NCBI GenBank assembly: GCA_003542385.1 | Contig: DPKT01000033.1 | Span: 1-6,116 of the forward strand | Reading direction: 5' to 3' | Length of the DNA stretch: 6,116 nt | DNA from: Desulfomicrobium sp. | GTDB lineage: Bacteria; Desulfobacterota; Desulfovibrionia; Desulfovibrionales; Desulfomicrobiaceae | Shown here: one piece after another, positions 1 to 5,663 of the stretch | How positions within the stretch are numbered: position 1 is the first letter of the stretch | Layout of the letters: the number at the start of each line of letters is the position of its first letter | Notes under the pieces: model-generated | Seen by the model: the letters and a program-made list of their open reading frames with translations, nothing else | What the model was told of the DNA's origin: nothing | The model's database searches: none | Position numbers and translations under genes: made by a program

Positions 1-1334
1 CGGCGCACGGTGTCGGGGTTCATCTCCAGGATGACGTAGCGGATGCCCGCCGCCTTGGCCGCCCGGGCCAGATGGTGCCCGCCCAGGCCGAAGCCGGCGA
101 TGACGAGGTGGTCGCTCATTTCGGCCTCGGCCTCACGGGGCGGCGCGGCCTTGAGGCCGGGGGGCATGAGCTTCACGAGCCGTTCGGATATGGCCGGGAC
201 GGCGGCAATGAGGAAGGGCGTCACGGCCATGGTCATGATGGCCACGGCCAGAAAGTACTGATATTCCGTGTCGGTCAGCAGATTGCTGCCCATGCCCACG
301 CCGGCCAGGACGAAGGAGAACTCGCCGATCTGGCACAGGCACAGGCCCCCCAGGATGGCCACGTGCCACGGGTAGCCCAGGAGTCGGCCGGCCACGGCGG
401 CCAACGCGGCCTTGAGGACCAGGATGGTCGCGGTCAGCCCCAGGACCTGCGGCAGGTGCGTGACGACGAAGGCCGGGTCCAGGAGCATGCCGATGGACAC
501 GAAAAAGACGCTGGTGAACACGTCGCGGAAGGGCAGCACCCCTTCCAGGGCCGAGTGACTGTACTCGGACTCGCTCATGATGAGCCCGGCCAGGAAGGCG
601 CCCAGGGACAGGGACAGGCCCACGCTCGAGGTCAGCAGGGCGATGGCGAAGCACAGGCCCAGGGTGGTCATGAGGAAGAGCTCGCGGCTGCGCGTGCGGA
701 TGACGGCCTCCAGGATCCGCGGGATGAACTTCCTGGCCGCCACCAGCAGGACGCCGCCGACCAGGGCCGCCTTGAGGCCCATCTCGCCCAGGGACATCCA
801 CGGGTTGCCCCCAGAACCGGCCAGCAGCGGCACGAGGAGCATCATGGGCACCACTGCCACATCCTGAAAGATGAGCATGCCCAAGGAGATGCGGCCGTGG
901 GGCGCGCCCAGCTGGGCCTTCTCGGCCAGGAGCTTGAGCACGATGGCTGTGCTCGACAGCGCGGCCAGGAAGCCGATGAACACGGCCTTGCCCAGCCCCA
1001 CCCCGAAGACCATGAAGGGCAGCTCGAACACGGCGATGGTCAGCAGGACCTGGGCCGCACCGCCGATGAAGACCGGCTTCCTGAGGCGCTGCAGCTCCTC
1101 CAGGGACAGCTCCATGCCGATGACGAAGAGCAGCAGGATTACCCCGATCTCGGCGAAGATCTCGACCTCGTGCTTGGCGCCCACGAGGCCGAGGCCGAAA
1201 GGCCCGGCCAGGACGCCCGTCAGCAGGAAGCCGATGACCGGGGGGATCTTGAAGCGGTGGCTGGCGATGATGACGGCGCTGGACAGCCCGAAGATCATGA
1301 CCACGTCGGACAGAATGGGTATTTCGACGCTCAT
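1..1334 (-). CDS. Kef-type (CPA2) monovalent cation:proton antiporter, 3' end cut by window edge
   Basis: Membrane antiporter expected to exchange K+ or Na+ for protons across the inner membrane. The reading frame is open from ATG at 1334 to the window edge (444 codons plus two bases), so the C-terminus is missing. Residues 1-385 are a chain of hydrophobic segments typical of the Na+/H+ exchanger fold. They carry the family signatures SSTAIVLKLL (about 127-136) and FQDVAVVP (156-163); the aspartate of FQD lies in the conserved ion-binding helix of KefB/KefC. After a charged linker (about 396-405) a Rossmann start appears: VIAGFGLGGHH, with GxGxxG at 414-419 and an acidic residue E437 after the second strand. 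This is the beginning of a TrkA-N/RCK NAD(H)-sensing domain. A GGAGGG ribosome-binding site (1342-1347) lies 7 bases before the ATG. The gene follows padR by 13 bases, so the two are probably cotranscribed and the regulator may control it. KefB versus KefC, glutathione gating and the transported ion cannot be decided from the visible part. Confidence 0.93.
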   Translation of the reverse strand, partial: MSVEIPILSDVVMIFGLSSAVIIASHRFKIPPVIGFLLTGVLAGPFGLGLVGAKHEVEIFAEIGVILLLFVIGMELSLEELQRLRKPVFIGGAAQVLLTIAVFELPFMVFGVGLGKAVFIGFLAALSSTAIVLKLLAEKAQLGAPHGRISLGMLIFQDVAVVPMMLLVPLLAGSGGNPWMSLGEMGLKAALVGGVLLVAARKFIPRILEAVIRTRSRELFLMTTLGLCFAIALLTSSVGLSLSLGAFLAGLIMSESEYSHSALEGVLPFRDVFTSVFFVSIGMLLDPAFVVTHLPQVLGLTATILVLKAALAAVAGRLLGYPWHVAILGGLCLCQIGEFSFVLAGVGMGSNLLTDTEYQYFLAVAIMTMAVTPFLIAAVPAISERLVKLMPPGLKAAPPREAEAEMSDHLVIAGFGLGGHHLARAAKAAGIRYVILEMNPDTVR

Positions 1335-1347
1335 TCCCTGTCCCTCC

Positions 1348-1728
1348 TCAAACCTTGGCCGGGCCGAGGCGCAGCCGGTAGTTCCTGACGAAATCGAGGA
1401 GTCGCCCCGCCTTGCGCTCCATGTGCGCGACCCAGGCCTCCAGGACCTCGCCGCCCTCGGCGGTCATGACGTACACCCTCTTGGCCGGCCCGGACCCTTC
1501 GGCCTCCCACCTGGACTCGACCAGCTTCTCCTCCTCCATCTGGCGCAGATGGCGGTAGATCATCCCAGGCGGGACATCGTCGCGCAGGAATCCGTATTCC
1601 GGCAACCGCTGCAGCAGCTGATAGCCGTAGGACGGCCCGTCCAGGAGAGCCATGAGGATGGACGGCTGGATGTACCGTTCGGGCTTGGCGCCCCCGGCGT
1701 GCCGGGCGCAGGATTCTTTTTCACTCAT
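1348..1728 (-). CDS. PadR-family transcriptional regulator
   Basis: Small DNA-binding regulator of 126 residues. The N-terminal part is a PadR winged helix: a helix with ILMALLDGPSYGYQLLQRL, then GMIYRHLRQMEEEKLVESRWE, then GPAKRVYVMTAEGGEVLEAW. These correspond to the family's YGYEL, G-IYR-L--ME--GL and GP-RR-Y-LT--G---L--W signatures. The C-terminal tail (VAHMERKAGRLLDFVRNYR) is a short basic helix suited to dimerisation, so this looks like a short (subfamily 2-like) PadR. An in-frame ATG six bases upstream (1734) is possible, but the AAAGGA motif (1738-1743) sits 9 bases from the ATG at 1728 and only 3 from the one at 1734, so 1728 is preferred. It is the first gene of a unit with the antiporter and is divergent from the 71-residue gene. 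PadR proteins commonly repress their own operon and an adjacent transporter in response to a small ligand. The ligand here is unknown. Confidence 0.92.
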   Translation of the reverse strand: MSEKESCARHAGGAKPERYIQPSILMALLDGPSYGYQLLQRLPEYGFLRDDVPPGMIYRHLRQMEEEKLVESRWEAEGSGPAKRVYVMTAEGGEVLEAWVAHMERKAGRLLDFVRNYRLRLGPAKV

Positions 1729-1792
1729 TAACATATATCCTTTGAGAACATATTTTCACTATAACAAATACCACTTCAACCAGGGAGGCCCC
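1729..1792. promoter_or_regulatory. Divergent AT-rich control region between padR and the 71-residue gene
   Basis: This 64-base spacer is strongly AT-rich against GC-rich flanks and must carry start signals for both directions. The heptamer AACATAT occurs twice in direct orientation, at 1730-1736 and 1747-1753, with a 17-base period. For the minus strand, TTGAAG (complement of 1774-1779) followed 17 bases later by AAAATA (1751-1756) is a possible weak promoter. For the plus strand, TATAAC (1760-1765) resembles a -10 but has no well-spaced -35. PadR proteins often bind ATGT/ACAT-type sites in their own promoter. The repeated ACAT cores fit loosely, but no clean inverted repeat is visible. Confidence 0.4.
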
Positions 1793-2008
1793 ATGAGCAG
1801 CTTTATTTTTGTACGTGAAAGACGCAAGGTCGAAAAGGGCGAAAAGCGCCCCCGCTTCCGCGTGGTCGGCACCACCGGCGATATCAAGATTCACGCGGAG
1901 CACGCCCGCAAATGCGAACTGGATGAGATCGCCCGGGTCAGCGGCGCGCGGATCGTCTATTTGCCGAGCAACGGGGATGGAAAGGAAGGTATGAAAAAGT
2001 CGGAATAA
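1793..2008 (+). CDS. Small basic protein of unknown function (71 aa)
   Basis: I do not recognise a named family. The ATG at 1793 has a strong GGGAGG site (1783-1788) 4 bases upstream, and the codon use matches the surrounding genes, so the gene is convincing despite its size. The product is soluble: no signal peptide or membrane segment. Residues 8-23 are a very basic stretch (RERRKVEKGEKRPRFR). It is followed by alternating beta-like and helical segments: FRVVGTTGDIKIHAEH (22-37), a helix with RKCELDEIARVSGA (39-52), then RIVYLPS (53-59). The tail is charged and probably disordered. There is a single cysteine (C41), so no CxxC zinc site. The compact beta-alpha-beta pattern with a basic patch would suit a nucleic-acid or small-domain partner, but that is speculation. 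It is divergent from padR and may share its control. Confidence 0.8.
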   Translation: MSSFIFVRERRKVEKGEKRPRFRVVGTTGDIKIHAEHARKCELDEIARVSGARIVYLPSNGDGKEGMKKSE

Positions 2009-2018
2009 AAATGTCTCT

Positions 2019-2057
2019 GAGCCTGAGGCGGCCGAACCCGTCAGGCTCGGCCGCCTC
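2019..2057. terminator. Interleaved inverted repeats between convergent genes, probable terminator
   Basis: Two GC-rich stems overlap here. The first pairs GAGCCTGA (2019-2026) with TCAGGCTC (2041-2048). The second pairs GAGGCGGCCGA (2025-2035) with TCGGCCGCCTC (2047-2057), an 11-bp perfect stem with an 11-base loop. On the minus strand a TTTTTATT run follows the first stem after about 6 bases, supporting termination of the transporter transcript. On the plus strand no T-run follows, so termination of the 71-residue gene is less sure. Confidence 0.6.
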
Positions 2058-2079
2058 CCAAACTGTATCTATTGGAAGT

Positions 2080-2997
2080 CTAAACGAAGAAACCGGCAAC
2101 GTACTTGAGAGCCGTGCCAAGGATGATGACCGAGAGCATGGTCTTGATCAGACGAGCCGGGACGTGCTTTTGCAGGCGGGCTCCGCAGTACATTCCGCAC
2201 ATCCCGCCCAGGCCGAAGAGGAAGCCCAGCCCCCAATCGGGGGCGACGGACTGCCCGGCGTGAAAAATCGCCAGGATTTGGTAGAAAGCCACTCCGGCCA
2301 CCGACGTGACCAAGGTGCCCATGAGAGCCGCGCCGGCCACGGTATAAACCGGCAGACCGCAGATGGACACGAAGAACGGCGCAACGATGGAACCTCCGCC
2401 GATACCGTACACGCCGCCAACCACGCCGACGACGAGGCTCATGACGAAGATGGTGGCGGTCGAAGTGGTGTAGGTTTCGCCCGCGAATTCGTAACTAATC
2501 CGCTTCATGGAACATTCGCGGATCGTGACCTGCCCTGCCGCCGCCGAGCCTTTGGAGTCCTTCACGGCCTGACGGAAGGTGCTCTCCGACTTTTTCTCCT
2601 TTCCCTTGATCAGATCACGGACCATGCGCGCCCCGATGTAGGCCAGCACCAGTCCGGCAAAGACCTTGAAGCTCTTCGGGTCCGGCAGATAGCTGACCCG
2701 GATCACCGCGCCGAGGATGACCCCGGGCAGGGTGCCGAGGATCACTGCCCAGGTCAGGGGCCAGACCATGCGTTTTTCCTTGAGATATCGATAAACTCCG
2801 CTGGGGATGGCTACGATGTTGAAAACCTGGTTCGTGGCGCTGACCGAAGGTGCCGTATAGCCCAGAAATGACATCTGGAAGGGCAGGAGAAGAAACGCTC
2901 CGGACACCCCGCCCATGGAGGTGAAGAGGGACACGACGAACGCGGCCAGTGGCGGAAGCCAGGGAGACACGTCTATTCCGGCTGTTGCGAAGTACAT
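2080..2997 (-). CDS. TauE/SafE (TSUP) family transporter, probable sulfite/sulfonate exporter
   Basis: Integral inner-membrane protein of 305 residues. TSUP proteins move sulfite, sulfoacetate or related organosulfur anions, usually outward. The fold is two homologous halves. The first (about 13-128) has SMGGVSGAFLLLPFQ and SATNQVFNIVAIPSGVYRY. The second (about 180-305) has the matching VYGIGGGSIVAPFF and AALMGTLVTSVAGVAFYQ. The repeated glycine-rich GGVSG/GIGGG re-entrant motif followed by a polar helix is the family signature. A hydrophilic stretch (about 130-178, with KGKEKKSEST and a second charged part) separates the halves and is longer than in minimal members. Start choice: ATGs exist at 3069, 3003 and 2997, but GGAGG (3004-3008) touches the 3003 ATG and is ideally placed 6 bases before 2997. 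The gene stands alone, with a terminator on each side and its own promoter region. The substrate is inferred from family only; no sulfur-metabolism gene is adjacent. Confidence 0.9.
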   Translation of the reverse strand: MYFATAGIDVSPWLPPLAAFVVSLFTSMGGVSGAFLLLPFQMSFLGYTAPSVSATNQVFNIVAIPSGVYRYLKEKRMVWPLTWAVILGTLPGVILGAVIRVSYLPDPKSFKVFAGLVLAYIGARMVRDLIKGKEKKSESTFRQAVKDSKGSAAAGQVTIRECSMKRISYEFAGETYTTSTATIFVMSLVVGVVGGVYGIGGGSIVAPFFVSICGLPVYTVAGAALMGTLVTSVAGVAFYQILAIFHAGQSVAPDWGLGFLFGLGGMCGMYCGARLQKHVPARLIKTMLSVIILGTALKYVAGFFV

Positions 2998-3003
2998 GTG
3001 CAT

Positions 3004-3008
3004 CCTCC
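3004..3008 (-). promoter_or_regulatory. Ribosome-binding site that fixes the TauE start at 2997
   Basis: GGAGG on the minus strand. The spacing is 6 bases to the ATG at 2997 and 0 to the upstream in-frame ATG at 3003, which makes the shorter start (MYFATAG) the likely one. The N-terminal extension from 3069 lacks such a site. Confidence 0.75.
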
Positions 3009-3125
3009 AACTTGTTAAAATTTGCAGTTCACCTGTCGTACTGGTTACCGTCCCGGGAATGGCAGTCACATTTCAAGCGATCCGGACCAGAACACGGGCA
3101 TTGAGACACTTTTTTATTTTTTATC

Positions 3126-3162
3126 GTGTCAATATTTCACACACCCGATCATTGCTTGTCAA
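3126..3162 (-). promoter_or_regulatory. Candidate promoter with overlapping palindrome upstream of the TauE gene
   Basis: On the minus strand TTGACA (3157-3162, a perfect -35) is followed after 17 bases by TGAAAT (3134-3139, four of six -10 matches). A 17-base imperfect palindrome at 3126-3142, GTGT-AA-(3)-TT-ACAC in outline, covers the -10, as expected for a repressor operator. A second TTGACA lies at 3127-3132. Any transcript would have a leader of about 130 bases before the start codon. An A-rich tract (complement of 3110-3124) lies just downstream of the -10. Confidence 0.45.
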
Positions 3163-3177
3163 GACATGGCCAAATCA

Positions 3178-3217
3178 AAAAATCGTTCAGGCCGCCATGA
3201 CAGCCCGAACGATTTTT
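3178..3217. terminator. Intrinsic terminator downstream of the SNase-fold gene
   Basis: AAAAATCGTTC (3178-3188) pairs perfectly with GAACGATTTTT (3207-3217). This gives an 11-bp stem whose A/T ends supply a T-run on either strand, and a short GGC/GCC pairing can form inside the 18-base loop. It sits 24 bases past the stop codon of the minus-strand SNase-fold gene and upstream of the TauE promoter, so it separates the two transcription units. Confidence 0.82.
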
Positions 3218-3240
3218 GAATGAGGAAGCCAGCTCCTACG

Positions 3241-3816
3241 CTAAAAAATCGGGCAGCTCGGCGGCAGGTCCGGCACGCGCCCCCGGTCCAGGTACTGCTG
3301 AAGACCGTGCCACAGGCCCGCCCTGCCTTCCCTGGCCGCGACCTGCACGCCCATCCATTTTTCACAGGACGGAGACAGCCCGACCGGGTTGCTGACCCAT
3401 GCGTACCCGGCCCGAACCATCTCTTCGTTGACGCTCATGCCGTCGATCCAGACCAGGCTGCGCATGCGGCCCAGCAGATCGCGCCCCACGTTGATGACGT
3501 GCACCGTCTTGTTCTGCACCAGCCCTGCAAAATACTGCGCACATTCATTGCCGAAATACTGGGACTTGCGCGGCGCCTCCACTCCGTACAAATGAATGCG
3601 TACGGTTTTCCCGTTGCAATTCTTCACCTCTACAGTGTCGCCGTCCAAGACCTTGACGACTTGCCCCTGCCATGCGTCGACCCGTCCCGGCATGAGAATC
3701 AGCATGGCCAGCAGAAAACCCGTGAACACCACTGCACGCAGTACAACCCAGGGGCTCAAAGAAGAGGCTTGAGAGAGGCTTCCGATCATTCCTGAATGCC
3801 GAGTGATTCTGCTCAC
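3241..3816 (-). CDS. Exported SNase-fold (thermonuclease-like) protein with atypical active site
   Basis: 191 residues from the proposed GTG start. Residues about 22-43 form a hydrophobic signal or anchor segment (VVLRAVVFTGFLLAMLILM) ending in a V-D-A site before W49, so the domain acts outside the cytoplasm. The SNase OB-fold follows: VVKVLDGDTVEV (53-64), TVRIHLYGVEAPR (71-83), helix NECAQYFAGLV (90-100), LLGRMRSLVWIDGMSVNEEMVRAGYAWV (114-141) and a late AREGRAGLW (161-169). Family homologs normally read RLYGIDAPE at the catalytic strand. Here the residues aligned with staphylococcal R35, D40 and E43 are H75, E80 and R83, while the DGDT aspartates (58, 60) and GR (R117) remain. Nuclease activity is therefore uncertain. 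Start: GTG at 3816 has GGGGGTGA just upstream. ATG at 3789 and TTG at 3840 are alternatives with poorer sites. Four cysteines (67, 92, 151, 188) could form disulfides. Monocistronic, with a terminator right after it. Confidence 0.85.
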   Translation of the reverse strand: MSRITRHSGMIGSLSQASSLSPWVVLRAVVFTGFLLAMLILMPGRVDAWQGQVVKVLDGDTVEVKNCNGKTVRIHLYGVEAPRKSQYFGNECAQYFAGLVQNKTVHVINVGRDLLGRMRSLVWIDGMSVNEEMVRAGYAWVSNPVGLSPSCEKWMGVQVAAREGRAGLWHGLQQYLDRGRVPDLPPSCPIF

Positions 3817-3857
3817 TTCACCCCCGAGCGATTTCGCCAAATTTTTGTCAAATTCAT

Positions 3858-4010
3858 ATGGATAAAAACACGAAACATCACAAACACATCAGACTGCTTC
3901 ACCACAACGGGACGCTGTATTTTCTGCATCCCGACTGCAAACTCTTCCCGCCGACATGTTCGGAACGGCTCTTTGCAAACAACGGACCGAAACGAATGCC
4001 CGGGCATTGA
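3858..4010 (+). CDS. Doubtful 50-residue His-rich ORF upstream of the kinase gene
   Basis: Open frame from ATG (3858) to TGA (4008-4010) in the spacer between the divergent SNase-fold and kinase genes. The product begins MDKNTKHHKHIRLLHHNGT, with six histidines in the first 16 residues, then a LHPDCKLFPPTC stretch with two cysteines. No ribosome-binding site is visible before the ATG (AATTCAT precedes it) and the base composition is mixed, so this may be chance. No family is recognised. It is listed because otherwise the spacer 3817-4055 holds only weak promoter-like sequence. Confidence 0.25.
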   Translation: MDKNTKHHKHIRLLHHNGTLYFLHPDCKLFPPTCSERLFANNGPKRMPGH

Positions 4011-4043
4011 CGAACAGACGCTTCTCGGATCATTTGCATGGCC

Positions 4044-4049
4044 GGAGGG
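4044..4049 (+). promoter_or_regulatory. Ribosome-binding site that fixes the kinase start at 4056
   Basis: GGAGGG lies 6 bases before the ATG at 4056. It falls inside the reading frame of the upstream in-frame ATG at 4038, which has no site of its own, so the protein should begin MRAFKGSLQ. Confidence 0.75.
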
Positions 4050-4055
4050 CTCACC

Positions 4056-5663
4056 ATGCGCGCATTCAAGGGCTCGTTGCAGCTCAAGTTCGTTTCTGCC
4101 ATCATCTGCATCGTCGTCCCGCTGCTGGGGATCATCTTCTTCTGGCAGGCCATGGCCGAGGAACGGCAGGCCTGGACCCAGATGATCAACCAGGCCCGCG
4201 TCCTGACCCAGCAGATCATCCTGACCAGACAGTGGGTGTCCGACAGCCAGGGCGTCTTCATCCGCCAAGACTCCCCCGGCGCCCGGGGCGGCGCGGGATT
4301 CTACTCCGACCTGCTTGAGACGGAGCGCGGCACCCTGCAGCGCTTCACCCCGTCCATGGTCACCAAGCGCCTCTCCCTCTACTCCCTGGACCAGAACCTC
4401 TACCGCTTCCGGCTGGCGGGACTGGCGCCCATGAACCCGGAAAACCGCCCCGACGAGTTCGAATTGGCGGCCATCCAGAGCTTCGCCCAGGCCGGAAGCC
4501 GGGAGTATTACGTCCTCGACCGGCACAACGGGGAGGCCGTGTTCCAGTACTCCGCCCCACTCTTCGTCGACGAGGCCTGCCTGTCCTGCCACAAGAACTA
4601 CACGCGCGGCACCATCAGCGGGTGCCTGAGCATCTACCTGCCGGCCCAGCACGTGCTCGATTCCCTCAGCCGCAGCAGGTCCCAACTCTTCCTCTCCGCC
4701 CTGGCCCTGATCGTGCTGACGGTCATGACCCTCTATTTCCTGGTCCGGCACCTGGTCCTGAGGCCCCTGGGACGGCTGGAAGCCATGGCCGACGGAATCA
4801 GTCGCGGCGAATTCCCCGGAGAGATGCACATCGGCAGCGGCGACGAGATGGACCGCCTGGGCCGGGCCCTGCAGGACATGAGCGGCAAGCTGGAGGAGGG
4901 CCGGAGCAGACTGGAGGAGAAGGTGCGCAGCGCCACGGGCGAACTGGCCAAGGCCAACGATGAACTGAAAACCCTGGACCGCCTCAAGACGGAATTCCTG
5001 GCCACCATGTCCCACGAGCTGCGCTCGCCCCTGACCTCCATCCGCGGCGGGCTCGACTACCTGCGGCGCACCGAGACCGCCGCCGACAGGCAGGACTACC
5101 TGCAGATAATGGACAAGAACCTCCGCCGCCTGGTGCATCTGGTCACGGACATCTTCGACATCACGCGCATCGAGGCGGACAAGGTGCAGTGGAACTTCAT
5201 GAATGGGGATTTGTCCGAGCTTATTGGGGAGGTAATTGATATATTATCTCAGCAAGCAGAGGAACGCAACGTACACATGCGCCTCCCCGCAGCGGAACCC
5301 ATGCGCGCGTGCATGGACATGGAGCGCATCGAACAGGTCCTCGTCAACCTCACGGAAAACGCCATCAAGTATTCCCCTCCTGGCGGAACGGTGGCCTTCG
5401 ATCTCGTCCGCGCAGGAGGCGAAATTCGTGTGCGGGTCACGGACCAGGGACCCGGCGTCCCGCCCGAGGACAGAGAGGCCATTTTCAAGAAGTTCCACAC
5501 GGCGCCGTCGTCGGGCCGGGGGGAGAAGCCGGGGGGAACGGGACTCGGCCTGGCCATCTGCAGCCAGATCGTGCGCGCCCACGGCGGGAGGATCTGGGTC
5601 GAGGACGGCGCCGGCGGCGGAAGCGTCTTCACCTTCACCCTTCCGGAAACCTGCGAAGGATGA
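4056..5663 (+). CDS. Membrane sensor histidine kinase with periplasmic c-type heme (Tll0287-like/DUF3365) domain
   Basis: 535-residue sensor kinase of the inner membrane. Order: TM1 (about 12-31); periplasmic domain (32-208) of the Tll0287-like/DUF3365 type, with one c-heme motif CLSCH at 175-179 and the usual following GTISGCLSIYLP; TM2 (211-230); HAMP (about 231-283, starting RHLVLRPLGRLEAMADGIS); coiled linker (284-312); HisKA with FLATMSHELRSPL, phosphoacceptor H320; HATPase with N-box NLTENAIKYS (431-440), G1 DQGPG (463-467) and G2 GGTGLGLA (493-500). All catalytic boxes are intact, so it should be an active kinase. The heme would be attached after Sec export by a cytochrome c maturation system and could sense redox state, O2, NO, CO or a sulfur ligand; that part is inference. 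No response regulator lies next to it, so the partner is elsewhere. A short AT-rich stretch with rare codons (GTA ATT GAT ATA TTA, 5232-5246) interrupts the GC-rich gene between HisKA and HATPase. Confidence 0.95.
   Translation: MRAFKGSLQLKFVSAIICIVVPLLGIIFFWQAMAEERQAWTQMINQARVLTQQIILTRQWVSDSQGVFIRQDSPGARGGAGFYSDLLETERGTLQRFTPSMVTKRLSLYSLDQNLYRFRLAGLAPMNPENRPDEFELAAIQSFAQAGSREYYVLDRHNGEAVFQYSAPLFVDEACLSCHKNYTRGTISGCLSIYLPAQHVLDSLSRSRSQLFLSALALIVLTVMTLYFLVRHLVLRPLGRLEAMADGISRGEFPGEMHIGSGDEMDRLGRALQDMSGKLEEGRSRLEEKVRSATGELAKANDELKTLDRLKTEFLATMSHELRSPLTSIRGGLDYLRRTETAADRQDYLQIMDKNLRRLVHLVTDIFDITRIEADKVQWNFMNGDLSELIGEVIDILSQQAEERNVHMRLPAAEPMRACMDMERIEQVLVNLTENAIKYSPPGGTVAFDLVRAGGEIRVRVTDQGPGVPPEDREAIFKKFHTAPSSGRGEKPGGTGLGLAICSQIVRAHGGRIWVEDGAGGGSVFTFTLPETCEG

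Noticed and set aside
72..1388. 438-codon plus-strand open frame opposite the antiporter gene
   Set aside because: It is low-complexity, rich in H, Q, G, E and D, as expected from the antisense of a GC-rich membrane-protein gene. The minus strand here reads as a convincing Kef-type antiporter with family motifs and a ribosome-binding site.
871..1731. 286-codon plus-strand open frame across the antiporter/padR junction
   Set aside because: It spans two well-supported minus-strand genes and their junction, with no recognisable domain.
2011..2871. 286-codon plus-strand open frame opposite the TauE gene
   Set aside because: No ribosome-binding site, biased antisense composition, and it runs through the interleaved repeats at 2019-2057. 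The minus-strand frame is a clear TSUP transporter.
3060..3076. TGGCAG...TTTCA resembling a sigma-54 -24/-12 promoter on the plus strand
   Set aside because: The -12 element lacks the GC pair, and no plus-strand gene follows.
3080..3240. Tandem TTGACA copies and AT tracts suggesting a mobile-element end or attachment site
   Set aside because: No integrase, transposase, tRNA or target duplication is present. The copies are better explained as promoter hexamers beside a terminator.
3813..5138. 441-codon minus-strand open frame opposite the kinase gene
   Set aside because: Antisense shadow of a GC-rich gene. The translated protein shows no domain, while the plus strand gives a complete histidine kinase.
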